From Trichormus sp. M33_DOE_039 (GTDB lineage: Bacteria; Cyanobacteriota; Cyanobacteriia; Cyanobacteriales; Nostocaceae), in NCBI GenBank assembly GCA_015296085.1, contig DVDT01000016.1:1-58321 (forward strand): a DNA stretch of 58,321 nt, given 5' to 3'. Shown piece after piece: positions 45,474-55,308 of this stretch (the first letter of the stretch is position 1; every line of letters begins with the position of its first letter). The position numbers were made by a program, and so were the translations under genes. The notes under the pieces are model-generated. The model made no database searches and was not told the DNA's origin. It saw nothing but the letters and a program-made list of their open reading frames with translations.

Positions 45474-47519
45474 ATGAGCGAAAAAGTCATATCAGGTTCG
45501 CGGAATGTTGCCATTGTCGGCCCTTATTTAAGCGGAAAAACAACATTATTAGAAAGTCTGTTATTTGTCACCGGAGCAATTTCTCGCAAAGGCAGCGTTA
45601 AGGATGGTAACACAATCGGTGATAGTGCAGGAGAAGCCCGCGATCGCCGCATGAGCGTAGAAATTAGCGCAGCTAGCGCAGAGTATAACAACACTCGTTT
45701 TACTTTTATTGACTGTCCCGGCAGTGTAGAATTTGCTCAAGAGACTCATAACGCTTTAATTGGCGTTGATGCGGCAATTGTAGTCTGTGAACCTATACGC
45801 GATCGAGTTTTGACTCTTGCTCCTCTATTTAAATTCCTAGACGACTGGGAAATCCCCCATCTGGTCTTTGTGAATAAAATGGATCGAGCCAATATTCATG
45901 TTTTGGAAACATTACACGCCCTCAAAGCTGTTTCTAGTCGTCCATTAGTAGCGCATCAATACCCCATTATGCAAGGGGAAGAGTTGACTGGCTTTATTGA
46001 CATGGTGAGCGAACAAGCCTATCAATATCATCCCGGCGCACCAGCTGACCCCATTCCTTTCCCCGAACATTTAAAAGCCGAAGAACATACAGCTAGAGCC
46101 GAAATGCTAGAAGCTTTAGCTAATTTTGATGATCATTTACTCGAAGAACTGTTAGAAGATATCGAACCTCCCCAAGAAGAAATTCTCTCAGATTTGAAAA
46201 TGGAATTAGGGGCAGATTTGGTAGTCCCCGTATTTTTTGGTGTAGCCGAACAAGATTATGGTGTCAGACCCTTATTAGACGCACTGCTACGGGAAGCACC
46301 AGAACCAGAAGCCACCGCAGAACGCCGCATCAAAGTTAGCAAAACCAACAATACACCTATAGCCCAAGTCCTCAAAACCTATTACACCCCCCAAGGTGGA
46401 AAACTCTCTCTCGTGCGGGTTTGGCAAGGCAAATTAACCGATGGTATTGTCCTGAATGGTGTACGTGCTGGTGGTATTTATCGCCTCATGGGACAGCAAC
46501 AGCAGTCACTCAACGAAGCTGGCGCAGGTGAAATTGTCGCCTTGAGCAGATTAGAAGGGATTAAAACTGGGGATATTGTCTCAACAGCAAAAGCTATGGC
46601 ACTACCCAAAGCTGAACAGTTAGAACCAGTGTATGCTCTTGCTATTGCTCCAGAGAAGCGCAACGATGAAGTTAAACTGAGTGCTGCGATTACCAAGTTA
46701 CTAGAAGAAGACCCTTCATTGGCTTGGGAACAACACGGTGACACCCATGAAGTGATTCTGTGGGGACAAGGTGAAATTCATTTGCAAGTGGCTTTAGATA
46801 GACTGCGCCGCAAATATAATTTGCCCATGTCTACCCACTTGCCACAAGTACCTTATAAAGAAACTATTCGCAAGCCTGTAAACTCAGTACATGGACGCTA
46901 CAAGCATCAAAGCGGTGGTCATGGTCAATTTGGGGATGTTTTCTTAGATATTAAACCACTACCACGGGGTGAAGGCTTTAACTTCAAGGAAACTATCGTT
47001 GGTGGTGTAGTTCCCAGACAATACATTCCTGGCGTAGAAATGGGTGTACGGGAGTTTCTTTCCCACGGGCCTTTGGGTTTCCCCGTTGTCGATGTGGCTG
47101 TAACGCTGACCAATGGTTCATATCATAACGTTGATAGTTCCGAACAAGCCTTTAAGCAGGCGGCGCGTTTAGCCATGCAAACAGGTATACACCAAGCGCA
47201 ACCCACTCTCCTAGAACCGATTTTGCGGGTACAAGTGACAACACCCAGTGAATTCACCTCTAAGGTGTTGCAACTGTTGAGTGGACGCAGAGGTCAGATT
47301 TTGGGTTATGAAGGTAGAAATGATTGGCAAGGGTGGGATACTATCTCTGCTTACTTACCACAAGCCGAGATGCAAGATTTTATTGTAGAGCTGCGATCGC
47401 TCACTCTCGGCGTTGGTTCTTTCCACTGGGAATATGACCACCTACAAGAAGTCCCAGAAAAACTTGCTGAACGCGTTCTGGGTAACAACAGCAATGGCTC
47501 AAATGGTAATGGCAAGTAA
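45474..47519 (+). CDS. Elongation factor G-like GTPase
   Basis: A 681-residue translational GTPase of the EF-G-like subgroup, distinct from canonical FusA. G1 is GPYLSGKT (16-23) instead of GHIDAGKT, the switch I threonine motif reads RRMSVEISAA instead of RGITI, and G3 is DCPG rather than DTPG; G4 NKMD is intact. Domains II to V follow (GHGQFGDVFLDI, GPLGFPVVDVAVTL). The altered switch suggests a role other than ordinary translocation, perhaps ribosome recycling or rescue. A terminator follows. Confidence 0.87.
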   Translation: MSEKVISGSRNVAIVGPYLSGKTTLLESLLFVTGAISRKGSVKDGNTIGDSAGEARDRRMSVEISAASAEYNNTRFTFIDCPGSVEFAQETHNALIGVDAAIVVCEPIRDRVLTLAPLFKFLDDWEIPHLVFVNKMDRANIHVLETLHALKAVSSRPLVAHQYPIMQGEELTGFIDMVSEQAYQYHPGAPADPIPFPEHLKAEEHTARAEMLEALANFDDHLLEELLEDIEPPQEEILSDLKMELGADLVVPVFFGVAEQDYGVRPLLDALLREAPEPEATAERRIKVSKTNNTPIAQVLKTYYTPQGGKLSLVRVWQGKLTDGIVLNGVRAGGIYRLMGQQQQSLNEAGAGEIVALSRLEGIKTGDIVSTAKAMALPKAEQLEPVYALAIAPEKRNDEVKLSAAITKLLEEDPSLAWEQHGDTHEVILWGQGEIHLQVALDRLRRKYNLPMSTHLPQVPYKETIRKPVNSVHGRYKHQSGGHGQFGDVFLDIKPLPRGEGFNFKETIVGGVVPRQYIPGVEMGVREFLSHGPLGFPVVDVAVTLTNGSYHNVDSSEQAFKQAARLAMQTGIHQAQPTLLEPILRVQVTTPSEFTSKVLQLLSGRRGQILGYEGRNDWQGWDTISAYLPQAEMQDFIVELRSLTLGVGSFHWEYDHLQEVPEKLAERVLGNNSNGSNGNGK

Positions 47520-47839
47520 TTTTGATTTCCTCAATGTCTCCTCTATTTAGAATCTCGGAGTGGCAGTAATTGTCACTCCATTTTCTTGTTCACAACACCA
47601 GACTAAATGATATACACAATACTTTGTGAAATGGTGATCAGGCTCTTTATGGGAAACAATTTAAAATCATCGCATTACCACTAGAAAATAACCGACAATT
47701 CCGACTAAGCTGTACAAAAATTTCAAGATTTTATTCAAGAAAAATTCAATTGTATGAACAAAGCCGAACTTTAGGGAGAAGTCCCACACTCAGGTTATTT
47801 AGGAAGTGGGTAAAAACACAAATTTAGTCAAAAACTAAT
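47520..47839. other. Convergent gap after the EF-G-like gene
   Basis: Apart from the terminator at 47557-47586 nothing recognisable is seen in this AT-rich stretch between convergent genes. Confidence 0.5.
47557..47586 (+). terminator. Intrinsic terminator after the EF-G-like gene
   Basis: GGAGTG (47557-47562) and CACTCC (47574-47579) form the stem, extended inward by CA/TG, and ATTTTCTT follows. Confidence 0.75.
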
Positions 47840-48358
47840 TCAAAGTTCTTGTTGCAGATATTGCTGATATCCTAGCTGTTCTAGCTTGCCTTGCTTGTCC
47901 ATCACCATATCACACAGACTTTGACTATACGTTTGTACTTTTTCTTGTAATTCTGGTTGATAAGCCGCTAGGATTCGCACAGCCAACAGGCCAGCATTTT
48001 TAGCATTACCTATAGCAACTGTAGCGACTGGGATACCTGCTGGCATCTGGACGATAGAATATAAAGAGTCTACACCTTGCAAATTGCGGGTAGCGACAGG
48101 AACACCAATCACAGGCAATGGTGTTAAAGAAGCTACCATCCCAGGAAGATGGGCCGCACCACCAGCCCCAGCAATGATGACTTTAATTCCTCTGTGATGA
48201 GCTTGTTGGGCATATTGCACCATCCGTTCTGGGGTACGATGGGCAGAGACGATCGCCACTTCATTTTCAATCCCAAACTCATCACAAACAGCGATCGCAT
48301 CTTTCATAGTAGGCAAGTCGGAATCACTGCCCATAATAATGCCAACAACAGGGGACAT
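47840..48358 (-). CDS. purE: N5-carboxyaminoimidazole ribonucleotide mutase PurE
   Basis: A 172-residue purine-biosynthesis enzyme converting N5-CAIR to CAIR. The signature [18 protein letters not shown] (catalytic histidine) and [12 protein letters not shown] are complete. It is divergent from nagA with about 120 bp between the starts; purK is not adjacent. Confidence 0.95.
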   Translation of the reverse strand: MSPVVGIIMGSDSDLPTMKDAIAVCDEFGIENEVAIVSAHRTPERMVQYAQQAHHRGIKVIIAGAGGAAHLPGMVASLTPLPVIGVPVATRNLQGVDSLYSIVQMPAGIPVATVAIGNAKNAGLLAVRILAAYQPELQEKVQTYSQSLCDMVMDKQGKLEQLGYQQYLQQEL

Positions 48359-48478
48359 AATAATTCAATATTGAAAATTCAAAATTTTAGCCACACAATA
48401 AAGCGGCTTGCAACTATCATCTCATATTGAGTCATTAGTGATTAATCTTCTCCATTCCCTATGCCCCATTCCCAACCA

Positions 48479-49618
48479 ATGGACATTATCAATGCTAGAG
48501 TTCCTGGTTATCAAGGTTTGCAAATGCTCTTAGTCAACTCAAAGGGCATAATTGAGCAAATTCTGCCAATGGAAACAGTATTTAAACGAGTTCCATCACC
48601 CGATTTACAAGTATTAGATGTGGCTGGAGATTGGATATCTTCGGGAGGTGTTGATTTACAAATTAACGGTGCTTTGGGTTTGGCATTTCCTGATTTAGCA
48701 GCAGAAAATTCTCATTTACTGGGAGAAATTTCAGAATTTCTCTGGGATATGGGAGTCGATGCTTATTTACCGACGCTAGTAACAACTTCTGTCGAAAATA
48801 TACAGCGATCGCTGGCTGTGATTGCAGATTTTCTCTCTACTCCCAAGACTGCTTCTCAAATTCTCGGTGTTCATCTGGAAGGGCCGTTTTTAAACTATCA
48901 CAAGCGTGGCGCACACCCAGCCGAGTATTTATTACCCCTCACTATTGATGAAGTAAAGCGGGTATTGGGTGATTATGCCCATGTTGTCAAAGTTATCACC
49001 TTAGGACCAGAATTAGATCCCACAGGCGAAGTCATTCTTTACTTGCGTTCTTTGGGTATCACCGTCAGTTTAGGACATTCCCAAGCAACAGCAGCACAAG
49101 CAAAACAAGCTTTTGAACTGGGTGCAACGATGGTAACTCATGCTTTCAACGCTATGCCACCCTTACACCACCGCGAACCAGGGTTATTAGGTGCAGCGAT
49201 GACTCACCCTGGAGTCATGTGCGGTTTTATTGCTGATGGACAACATATTACGCCCACTATGTTGCAAATTCTCCTTCGTGCTAGCTCAGGATTATTCTTG
49301 GTTAGTGATGCACTGTCACCTTTGGGGCTACCCGACGGGATTTATCCTTGGGATAGTCGGGAGATAGAGGTTAAAAATGGTACTGCAAGACTACCAGACG
49401 GTACATTATCAGGAACGACTCTACCTTTATTAGTGGGAGTACAAAACTTAGTCAAGTGGGGAATTTGTGACATAGAAACTGCGATCGCCCTAGCGACTAA
49501 TGCACCGAGACAGGCGATCAATTTGCCAGTAATTTCTCCCAACCAGCCAGCCCACTTATTACGCTGGCATCAAGATGAGACAACAACAGAACTTAAGTGG
49601 ATGCGATTATTGGTCTAA
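48479..49618 (+). CDS. nagA: N-acetylglucosamine-6-phosphate deacetylase
   Basis: A 379-residue amidohydrolase from the ATG at 48479. An ATG at 48461 lies in a CCCTATGCCCCATTCCC spacer repeat and would add only six repeat-coded residues, so it is less likely. Metal-ligand motifs include LGVHLEGPFLN, SLGHSQA, VTHAFNAMPPLHHR and the catalytic Asp in LVSDALSPLG. It removes acetate from GlcNAc-6-P during amino-sugar or peptidoglycan recycling. No nagB adjacent. Confidence 0.9.
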   Translation: MDIINARVPGYQGLQMLLVNSKGIIEQILPMETVFKRVPSPDLQVLDVAGDWISSGGVDLQINGALGLAFPDLAAENSHLLGEISEFLWDMGVDAYLPTLVTTSVENIQRSLAVIADFLSTPKTASQILGVHLEGPFLNYHKRGAHPAEYLLPLTIDEVKRVLGDYAHVVKVITLGPELDPTGEVILYLRSLGITVSLGHSQATAAQAKQAFELGATMVTHAFNAMPPLHHREPGLLGAAMTHPGVMCGFIADGQHITPTMLQILLRASSGLFLVSDALSPLGLPDGIYPWDSREIEVKNGTARLPDGTLSGTTLPLLVGVQNLVKWGICDIETAIALATNAPRQAINLPVISPNQPAHLLRWHQDETTTELKWMRLLV

Positions 49619-49745
49619 TTTTACATTTCTTTAGTAATAACCTCTAACTCTACAAGCTAATTGGAGTTAAAATAAACGATACTTTCCCAAGAATTTACAT
49701 CAGATTTATCAACCATTTGCTGTTAGTTGAAGAATTTAAGCAAAA

Positions 49746-50255
49746 ATGGCACTATACTTTTTGATTTTGGTGTGTGCTTGTTTAACCTCTGCCTGTTTTC
49801 TCTTGAAAAATAACAACAGAGAAATTGCCTATTTAGTGGGTATATTTGCAGTTATCAGCCTGATTGCAATTTTAATCTTAGCCCCTTGGCAGATTCTACT
49901 TTTACTATTAATTCCGGTAGTTATTAGCACAACCTACGAATACTACACAAGTAAACAGGTAAGCACAGATACACAAGAAGCACAGCTACCTATTTGTGAA
50001 TTAGAACCACAAGATAAATTGACTTACCGTGGTGTTTCCTACCATCTTGACCCCCACAATAAATCAGATGAAGTCAAAACATCACCCATAACTCATAAGT
50101 TAAACTACAGGGGAAGTAGTTACTCAGTTTGTGTTGATACTAACGATCAAAATACTGCATTAACGACACCATCAGTAAGCTATAAATTGAGCTTTAGGGG
50201 CAATACATATTCCATTAAACTGCACCCAGAAAAATTAAAGACCAAAGACAGCTAG
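49746..50255 (+). CDS. DUF4278 repeat membrane protein
   Basis: A 169-residue protein with two N-terminal membrane helices (LYFLILVCACLTSACFLL and IFAVISLIAILILAP with a third nearby) and three copies of a short motif L-(T/N/S)-(Y/F)-RG-x-(S/T)-Y-x-(L/V), the hallmark of DUF4278 (KLTYRGVSYHL, KLNYRGSSYSV, KLSFRGNTYSI). The motif is frequent in small cyanobacterial proteins of unknown role. It ends 3 bp before the end of the convergent antiporter gene. Confidence 0.78.
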   Translation: MALYFLILVCACLTSACFLLKNNNREIAYLVGIFAVISLIAILILAPWQILLLLLIPVVISTTYEYYTSKQVSTDTQEAQLPICELEPQDKLTYRGVSYHLDPHNKSDEVKTSPITHKLNYRGSSYSVCVDTNDQNTALTTPSVSYKLSFRGNTYSIKLHPEKLKTKDS

Positions 50256-50258
50256 TAA

Positions 50259-52346
50259 CTATGAATGAGGCGCACCCAACAATACAATTGAGCAGTTTAA
50301 TTCATTAATTACTTGGGTTGTGACTTCACTAACGGCAAATCCACCTGTTGTCCGATAACGAACAGCACGTAAAATTGCTAAATCAAAAGCTGCCGCTTCT
50401 TGTATTATCACTCTAGCAACACCATCATCTCGAACGGTTTTAATTTCCGTTCGCACTTTTATTTGGCTATTATTCACAATATCAGATAGTTGTGAAGCAA
50501 ATTGTTCTAATAGAAGTGGGGGTGTGTTGGGGCCGCATACGTGTAATAGCATGATCTCACCCTGATTACTATCAGCTAAAATTTGAGCAAACCTTAAAGC
50601 ACCAATAGTTTGTGGCATTAAGTCACCGACCGGGACTAAAATTCTACGGATGTTACCAGGGCTATTTAACAGGCGTGCTACCGCTACTGGACAATGAGAA
50701 GACCAGAAAACGCTATCAATGACATTACCAAATAACCGGGCGCGTAAGCCTGTATTTCGAGACCAACCCATCACCACTAAACTAGCATTTTGTTCGCGAC
50801 TGGCACGACTAATTCCCAAAGCCACATCATCATCAATCCGAATGGCAGGTTGCACTTCTACCTCAAAATCAAATTCTTGACTGATATCTTTAGCTAATCT
50901 CAGTCTTTGTTGACTTTGTTCTAGTGCTATTCCTAACTGGGGATCGTCCATATGCACATGAGATTTAGCGATCGCTAATGGAACAATCCGCCCAGATTCA
51001 TAATGAGCCAGAATTCCTGCCATTTCTATGAGATATCGCTGGGTTTGTGGATTGTATATTGGTACTAAGACTGTAAACGGATAATGGTTCTCTTCTACAA
51101 GTTGTTCTTCAGAATTACCCCACCAAATTGCTAGACTATCTGTATCTAATTCTGTTTGAGGAAGTTGTAATGAAGTGGCAGATCTAGCTGTGATGATTGG
51201 CCCCATAATTGCCGTTACTAACATTAATACAATCACGCTATTTAAAACACCTTCATTAATTAATCTTTCGCCAGCAGAATTGATAGTTTGATAAGCAACT
51301 AATGTTGCTGCTAATGTTGCTGCCACTTGCGGTAATGATAATGACCACATGGTCATTAGTTCCGCATTGTTATAGCGGTAAATTAATTTGGCGAAGAGTG
51401 CTGCTAAAAATTTGCTGCCAATTAAAGCTAAAACAATGAATAAAGTCAACCAGAAGGAAGAGAGAGTTTTAATAAAGGCAGGAATATTAATTAATAATCC
51501 CATGTCCACAAAAAAGCAAGGAATAAATAAGACACTACCAATAAACTCAATCTTTTCTTTTACAGGACTACGTCCTAAAACATCATTAACAGCTAAACCT
51601 GCGAGAAACGCGCCCACAATTTTTTCTACGCCAATGATTTGCGCTCCTACAGAGGCTAAAAATAACGCTAGTAAAATAAACAGAAACTGATTGCTTTGTT
51701 CATCTCCAGAACGACGGAAGAATTCTTTACCTAACCAATCAAAGCCAAATAAGACAGTAATTGAGTAAATTGCCAATCCGCCTAATAAAGTTAATAGACT
51801 TAAGGTGGTAAATTCACCACTATGAATTCCTACACAAATAGCAAGAACTAGCAAAGCACCTGTATCAGTAAAAATTGTTGCGCCAATTGTTACTGTTACA
51901 GCTTCATTCATTACTACACCTAGACGGCTGACAATGGGATACGCCAAGAGAGTATGAGAAGCTAGTAAAGAACCAATTAATACAGAGGCATTCCAGCTAA
52001 AATTAAACATGCGTCCTACTAAAATGCCAGCAATCATTGGCACTAAAAATGTGAGGATGCCAAACCCAATAGACCGATTTTTTGTTTTCCGAAACTGCTC
52101 AATATCAACTTCTAGTCCAGCTACAAACATTAAATAAACTTTGCCGATATCTGAAAGTAGTTTAATAGTATCGGAATCGGGATCTAAAAGCTTTAAACCA
52201 TTTTGTCCTAAAATTACACCGGCTAACAGTAACCCTACGAGTCCAGGCAATTTTAAGCGTTCAAATATTGGTGGTACAGTAAAAATTACTGTCAACAGAA
52301 TTGTAAAGGCAATAATGGGAGTGTTAGTTAGTAAATTTGAACCCAT
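50259..52346 (-). CDS. CPA2-family cation/proton antiporter with C-terminal USP domains
   Basis: A 695-residue protein: residues about 1-395 are a Na+/H+ exchanger of the KefB/NapA type with about twelve helices (PGLVGLLLAGVILGQNG, LYPIVSRLG-like helix and GALLVLAI); residues about 420-690 are two universal-stress-protein domains, the second with nucleotide-loop-like VVMGWSRNTG and ILVPVGDL. Related proteins exchange Na+ or K+ for protons and the USP part may sense a nucleotide. Single gene. Confidence 0.88.
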   Translation of the reverse strand: MGSNLLTNTPIIAFTILLTVIFTVPPIFERLKLPGLVGLLLAGVILGQNGLKLLDPDSDTIKLLSDIGKVYLMFVAGLEVDIEQFRKTKNRSIGFGILTFLVPMIAGILVGRMFNFSWNASVLIGSLLASHTLLAYPIVSRLGVVMNEAVTVTIGATIFTDTGALLVLAICVGIHSGEFTTLSLLTLLGGLAIYSITVLFGFDWLGKEFFRRSGDEQSNQFLFILLALFLASVGAQIIGVEKIVGAFLAGLAVNDVLGRSPVKEKIEFIGSVLFIPCFFVDMGLLINIPAFIKTLSSFWLTLFIVLALIGSKFLAALFAKLIYRYNNAELMTMWSLSLPQVAATLAATLVAYQTINSAGERLINEGVLNSVIVLMLVTAIMGPIITARSATSLQLPQTELDTDSLAIWWGNSEEQLVEENHYPFTVLVPIYNPQTQRYLIEMAGILAHYESGRIVPLAIAKSHVHMDDPQLGIALEQSQQRLRLAKDISQEFDFEVEVQPAIRIDDDVALGISRASREQNASLVVMGWSRNTGLRARLFGNVIDSVFWSSHCPVAVARLLNSPGNIRRILVPVGDLMPQTIGALRFAQILADSNQGEIMLLHVCGPNTPPLLLEQFASQLSDIVNNSQIKVRTEIKTVRDDGVARVIIQEAAAFDLAILRAVRYRTTGGFAVSEVTTQVINELNCSIVLLGAPHS

Positions 52347-52943
52347 ATGTGATGATGATTGTCTAGAGGTTAAAATAGAGCTAAAAAAACATATTTTTCT
52401 AAAAATTGTCAGCTATGATACTTCATTAATTTGAAAAGTATGGAAAAATAACTGTCCTAATAAATAGAGTATATTTGTAACTACATAATTTGAAAGCTTT
52501 GAATTCGACCGTAAAAACTTAAATCCTACCTTGTAGTCATGACGTAGGCTATTATGACATCTTTGTGATCATTTGATCAGAGATCAAGAATTAAATCTTC
52601 AACTAAATAATTTTGGTATTATTGATATTTACCGAGGCGATCGCCATTAAAAAACCTCAAAAATCTTATTTATAAAAAAAATTAGTTCAAATCAGCCCTA
52701 AATTTAGTATGGAGTGACGTAACTCACCGCGCCTCTACAGTCAACTTTTCACCTCCATAGCTTGTAACTGAACCATATTGATAGACGCAATTGAGCAATC
52801 GGCCGATTAGTCATAGTAGCTTTATTTCTGCCGCACTTTACTACTTCAACAGAGATAAATTTGAGAAAAATCTGGAAGAGTGTTTTGTATTTTGACTATC
52901 AATGATAATTTTAAGGATTGGGAAGCCTTAAAAATCGAAGTTT
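52347..52943. other. Intergenic region upstream of chlM
   Basis: About 600 bp without a gene. It carries TGATCA-TT-TGATCA near 52567-52581, one HIP1 octamer near 52638, and a TTTTGTATTTTGAC stretch near 52884. The promoters of the antiporter and of chlM should be here; no site is assigned. Confidence 0.5.
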
Positions 52944-53636
52944 ATGAACGCAGCCGACGATAAAACTATTGTTCGTGAGTATTTCAATTCCACAGGATTT
53001 GACCGATGGAGACGGATTTATGGCAATGGCGAAGTCAATAAAGTTCAGCTAGACATCCGCAATGGCCACCAGCAAACTGTGGATACTGTCATCGGCTGGC
53101 TAAAAAATGATGGCAACTTAGCAGACTTATCAATCTGCGATGCGGGGTGTGGTGTGGGTAGTCTCAGCATTCCTCTAGCAACAGAAGGTGCTAAGGTTTA
53201 CGCCAGCGATATTTCTGAAAAAATGGTAGAGGAAGGCAAACAAAGAGCCTTAGAAGCTTTGGGAAATGCTGAAAATCCTACCTTTGCTGTCCAGGACTTG
53301 GAATCTTTGAGTGGCAGTTATCACACTGTGATTTGTTTGGATGTCCTTATCCATTACCCCCAAGAGAAAGCCGATGAGATGATTTCTCACCTCTGTTCTT
53401 TGTCTCAGTCGAGAATTATCCTCAGTTTCGCACCTAAAACCTGTGCTTTAGCTTTACTCAAAAAAATCGGTAGTTTCTTTCCTGGGCCAAGTAAAACCAC
53501 CCGTGCCTATCTACACCGTGAAGCTGACGTGATCAAAATTCTAGAAAGCAACGGCTTTGCTATCCAAAGAAAGGCATTTACGAAGACTCGCTTTTACTTC
53601 TCCCGCATACTAGAAGCTACTAGGAGTGGGGAATAG
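52944..53636 (+). CDS. chlM: Magnesium protoporphyrin IX methyltransferase ChlM
   Basis: A 230-residue SAM methyltransferase with motif ICDAGCGVGSLSIPLA and the family's conserved N-terminus YFNSTGFDRWRRIYG and C-terminal READVIKILESNGF and TRFYFSRILEA. It methylates Mg-protoporphyrin IX in chlorophyll synthesis. The last codons and the stop come from a GTGGGGAATAGG spacer repeat that recurs just downstream, so the normal C-terminus is slightly extended by repeat sequence. Confidence 0.95.
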   Translation: MNAADDKTIVREYFNSTGFDRWRRIYGNGEVNKVQLDIRNGHQQTVDTVIGWLKNDGNLADLSICDAGCGVGSLSIPLATEGAKVYASDISEKMVEEGKQRALEALGNAENPTFAVQDLESLSGSYHTVICLDVLIHYPQEKADEMISHLCSLSQSRIILSFAPKTCALALLKKIGSFFPGPSKTTRAYLHREADVIKILESNGFAIQRKAFTKTRFYFSRILEATRSGE

Positions 53637-53642
53637 GCAAGA

Positions 53643-53701
53643 GGGAATGGGGAATAGGGAATTAAAACACAAGGAAAATTTTATCCCCATGCCCCATTCC
53701 C
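53643..53701. terminator. Repeat-derived hairpin between convergent genes
   Basis: GGGAATGGGG (53643-53652) and CCCCATTCCC (53692-53701) are perfect 10-bp arms built from inverted copies of a spacer repeat. The loop is 39 nt, with a TTTT run in it. It may act as terminator for both convergent genes. Confidence 0.5.
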
Positions 53702-53710
53702 AACACTCAA

Positions 53711-54478
53711 TCAAAACTTGTAACTTAACACTTGAATTGCGGTATTATCAGCCAAATCACCAGATTTAATACTAATGGTGTCGCTATTACTACGACGCAC
53801 TGAAGTACCTTGCATCAAGGTTAAAAATTCTTCTACTGGTGTAATGTTGCAGGTTTGAGGGTCAGCAGCTTGTGTGCGGTAGTGGGTGGGAATGACAAGC
53901 TTGGGATTTAAGACCGCGATCGCTTGTTTTGCTTCCTCTGCATTATAAGCTTTCTCACTACCACCCACGGGAACTAACAATACATCTGGCCGCCCCATCA
54001 GGATTTTTTGTTCAATGGTAATAGGTGCTGCTGCTCCCCCCAGGTGTAAGATATTTATTCCGCCTTGAGTCCACTTCCAAGCAGTATTTATACCAAATTG
54101 TTTACCACCTTTGCGATCGTGGTCGATGGCAACTCCTTGCAACTTAATCCCTTTAAATTCATAAGCACCAGGGGTAAATACCAACTTGGGATTCCCTGGT
54201 AAGCCGTCCACAGCACCTTCATCTAGCAACTGACTGCTAATTAACACCAAATCTGCGCTAACTTTGGGGGGACGATATTTAGCAGTACAACCAACCGTCC
54301 GAAAGGGGTTAACGAGAATTTTCGTCCCACCACCAGTAAACAGGAAGCAAGTGTGACCTAACCACTGTACTGATACCCCACCAGATTGGGCATAAGCTTG
54401 AAGATTGGAAGCAAAGGTAGAAGCGATAGCTGTGGATAATCCTGCCCCAGCATAGCCGATAAACTGTCGTCGTTTCAT
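53711..54478 (-). CDS. Metallo-beta-lactamase-fold protein lacking metal ligands, Tat-type signal
   Basis: A 255-residue UlaG-like MBL-fold protein. MKRRQFIGYAGAGLSTAI looks like a twin-arginine signal with cleavage near QAYAQ. Family landmarks remain (VQWLGHTCFLF, IDHDRKGG, INTAWKW, HLGG, LLVPVGGSE, VIPTHYRT), but where active enzymes have SHxHxDH this reads SSQLLDE, and HLGD has become HLGG. It probably cannot hold the usual di-metal centre. Its start overlaps the trpG stop by one base (TAATG), so the two are translated together. Confidence 0.82.
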   Translation of the reverse strand: MKRRQFIGYAGAGLSTAIASTFASNLQAYAQSGGVSVQWLGHTCFLFTGGGTKILVNPFRTVGCTAKYRPPKVSADLVLISSQLLDEGAVDGLPGNPKLVFTPGAYEFKGIKLQGVAIDHDRKGGKQFGINTAWKWTQGGINILHLGGAAAPITIEQKILMGRPDVLLVPVGGSEKAYNAEEAKQAIAVLNPKLVIPTHYRTQAADPQTCNITPVEEFLTLMQGTSVRRSNSDTISIKSGDLADNTAIQVLSYKF

Positions 54479-55077
54479 TAATTATTCTCTTGTAACTGTT
54501 GCAGAAAGTTTCTTAGTAACTGTTTTCCTGAAGAAGTGAGGACACTCTCTGGATGAAATTGGACACCTTGAATGTGAGGATAGTTCCGGTGTCTTACTCC
54601 CATGATTGTGCCATCTTCTACCCAGGCGGTGATTTCTAAAACTTCCGGGAAAGTTTCGCGCTCAATCACTAGACTATGATATCTAGTGGCGATCATAGGA
54701 TTTTCTAACCCCTGGAAAACACCGATCCCAGTGTGAGTTACCTGAGAAGTTTTACCGTGCATTAATTCTGGAGCAGAGATAATTTTACCACCAAATACTT
54801 GACCAATACTTTGATGTCCCAAACACACGCCCAAAATTGGCAAGCTAGGGCCTAAATGTTGAATTAAGTCTAGGGATACTCCTGCATCTTCTGGACGACC
54901 AGGCCCAGGAGAGATGACGATCGCATCAGGTTTTAATTTCTGAATTTCTGCTAAGGATATCTTATCGTTACGGAAAACTTGAATATCCGATGCCACAGGG
55001 AATTCAGCGGCTAGTTCTCCGAGATACTGTACTAAATTGTAAGTAAAGCTGTCGTAATTATCGATAACTATAATCAC
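54478..55077 (-). CDS. trpG: Anthranilate/aminodeoxychorismate synthase component II (glutamine amidotransferase)
   Basis: A 199-residue class I amidotransferase. MIIVIDNYDSFTYNLVQYLG is the hallmark start; the nucleophile is in GVCLGHQ and the His-Glu pair in FHPESVLT. It feeds ammonia to chorismate for tryptophan and/or folate precursors; one protein often serves both in cyanobacteria, so TrpG versus PabA is not resolved. Confidence 0.92.
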   Translation of the reverse strand: MIIVIDNYDSFTYNLVQYLGELAAEFPVASDIQVFRNDKISLAEIQKLKPDAIVISPGPGRPEDAGVSLDLIQHLGPSLPILGVCLGHQSIGQVFGGKIISAPELMHGKTSQVTHTGIGVFQGLENPMIATRYHSLVIERETFPEVLEITAWVEDGTIMGVRHRNYPHIQGVQFHPESVLTSSGKQLLRNFLQQLQENN

Positions 55078-55284
55078 AGCCTGTAATAGCTCCTAGGTTT
55101 TAATCTCACCATGTTTAATTGTCACCAGATTTGCGCCACTGTAAACCCATAGTCATAATTTATGACGATACGTAACGTAAATCTTGATGCTCATCATGGG
55201 AAAACCTGTAACAAAACCCAAAAATTTCTCTTAACTCAGTACTCTGCACTGGTTAATGGCTTTGCTAGCGATAACAGCACTTAA

Positions 55285-55308
55285 TTTAATTCTTTAATTC
55301 TTTAATTC
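55285..55308. repeat. Octamer tandem repeat at the dgkA stop
   Basis: Three perfect TTTAATTC units; the last base overlaps the dgkA stop codon (55308-55310, read leftward). Confidence 0.75.

Noticed and set aside
48461-48478. ATG at 48461 as nagA start
   Set aside because: It lies within a CCCTATGCCCCATTCCC spacer repeat and adds only repeat-coded residues.
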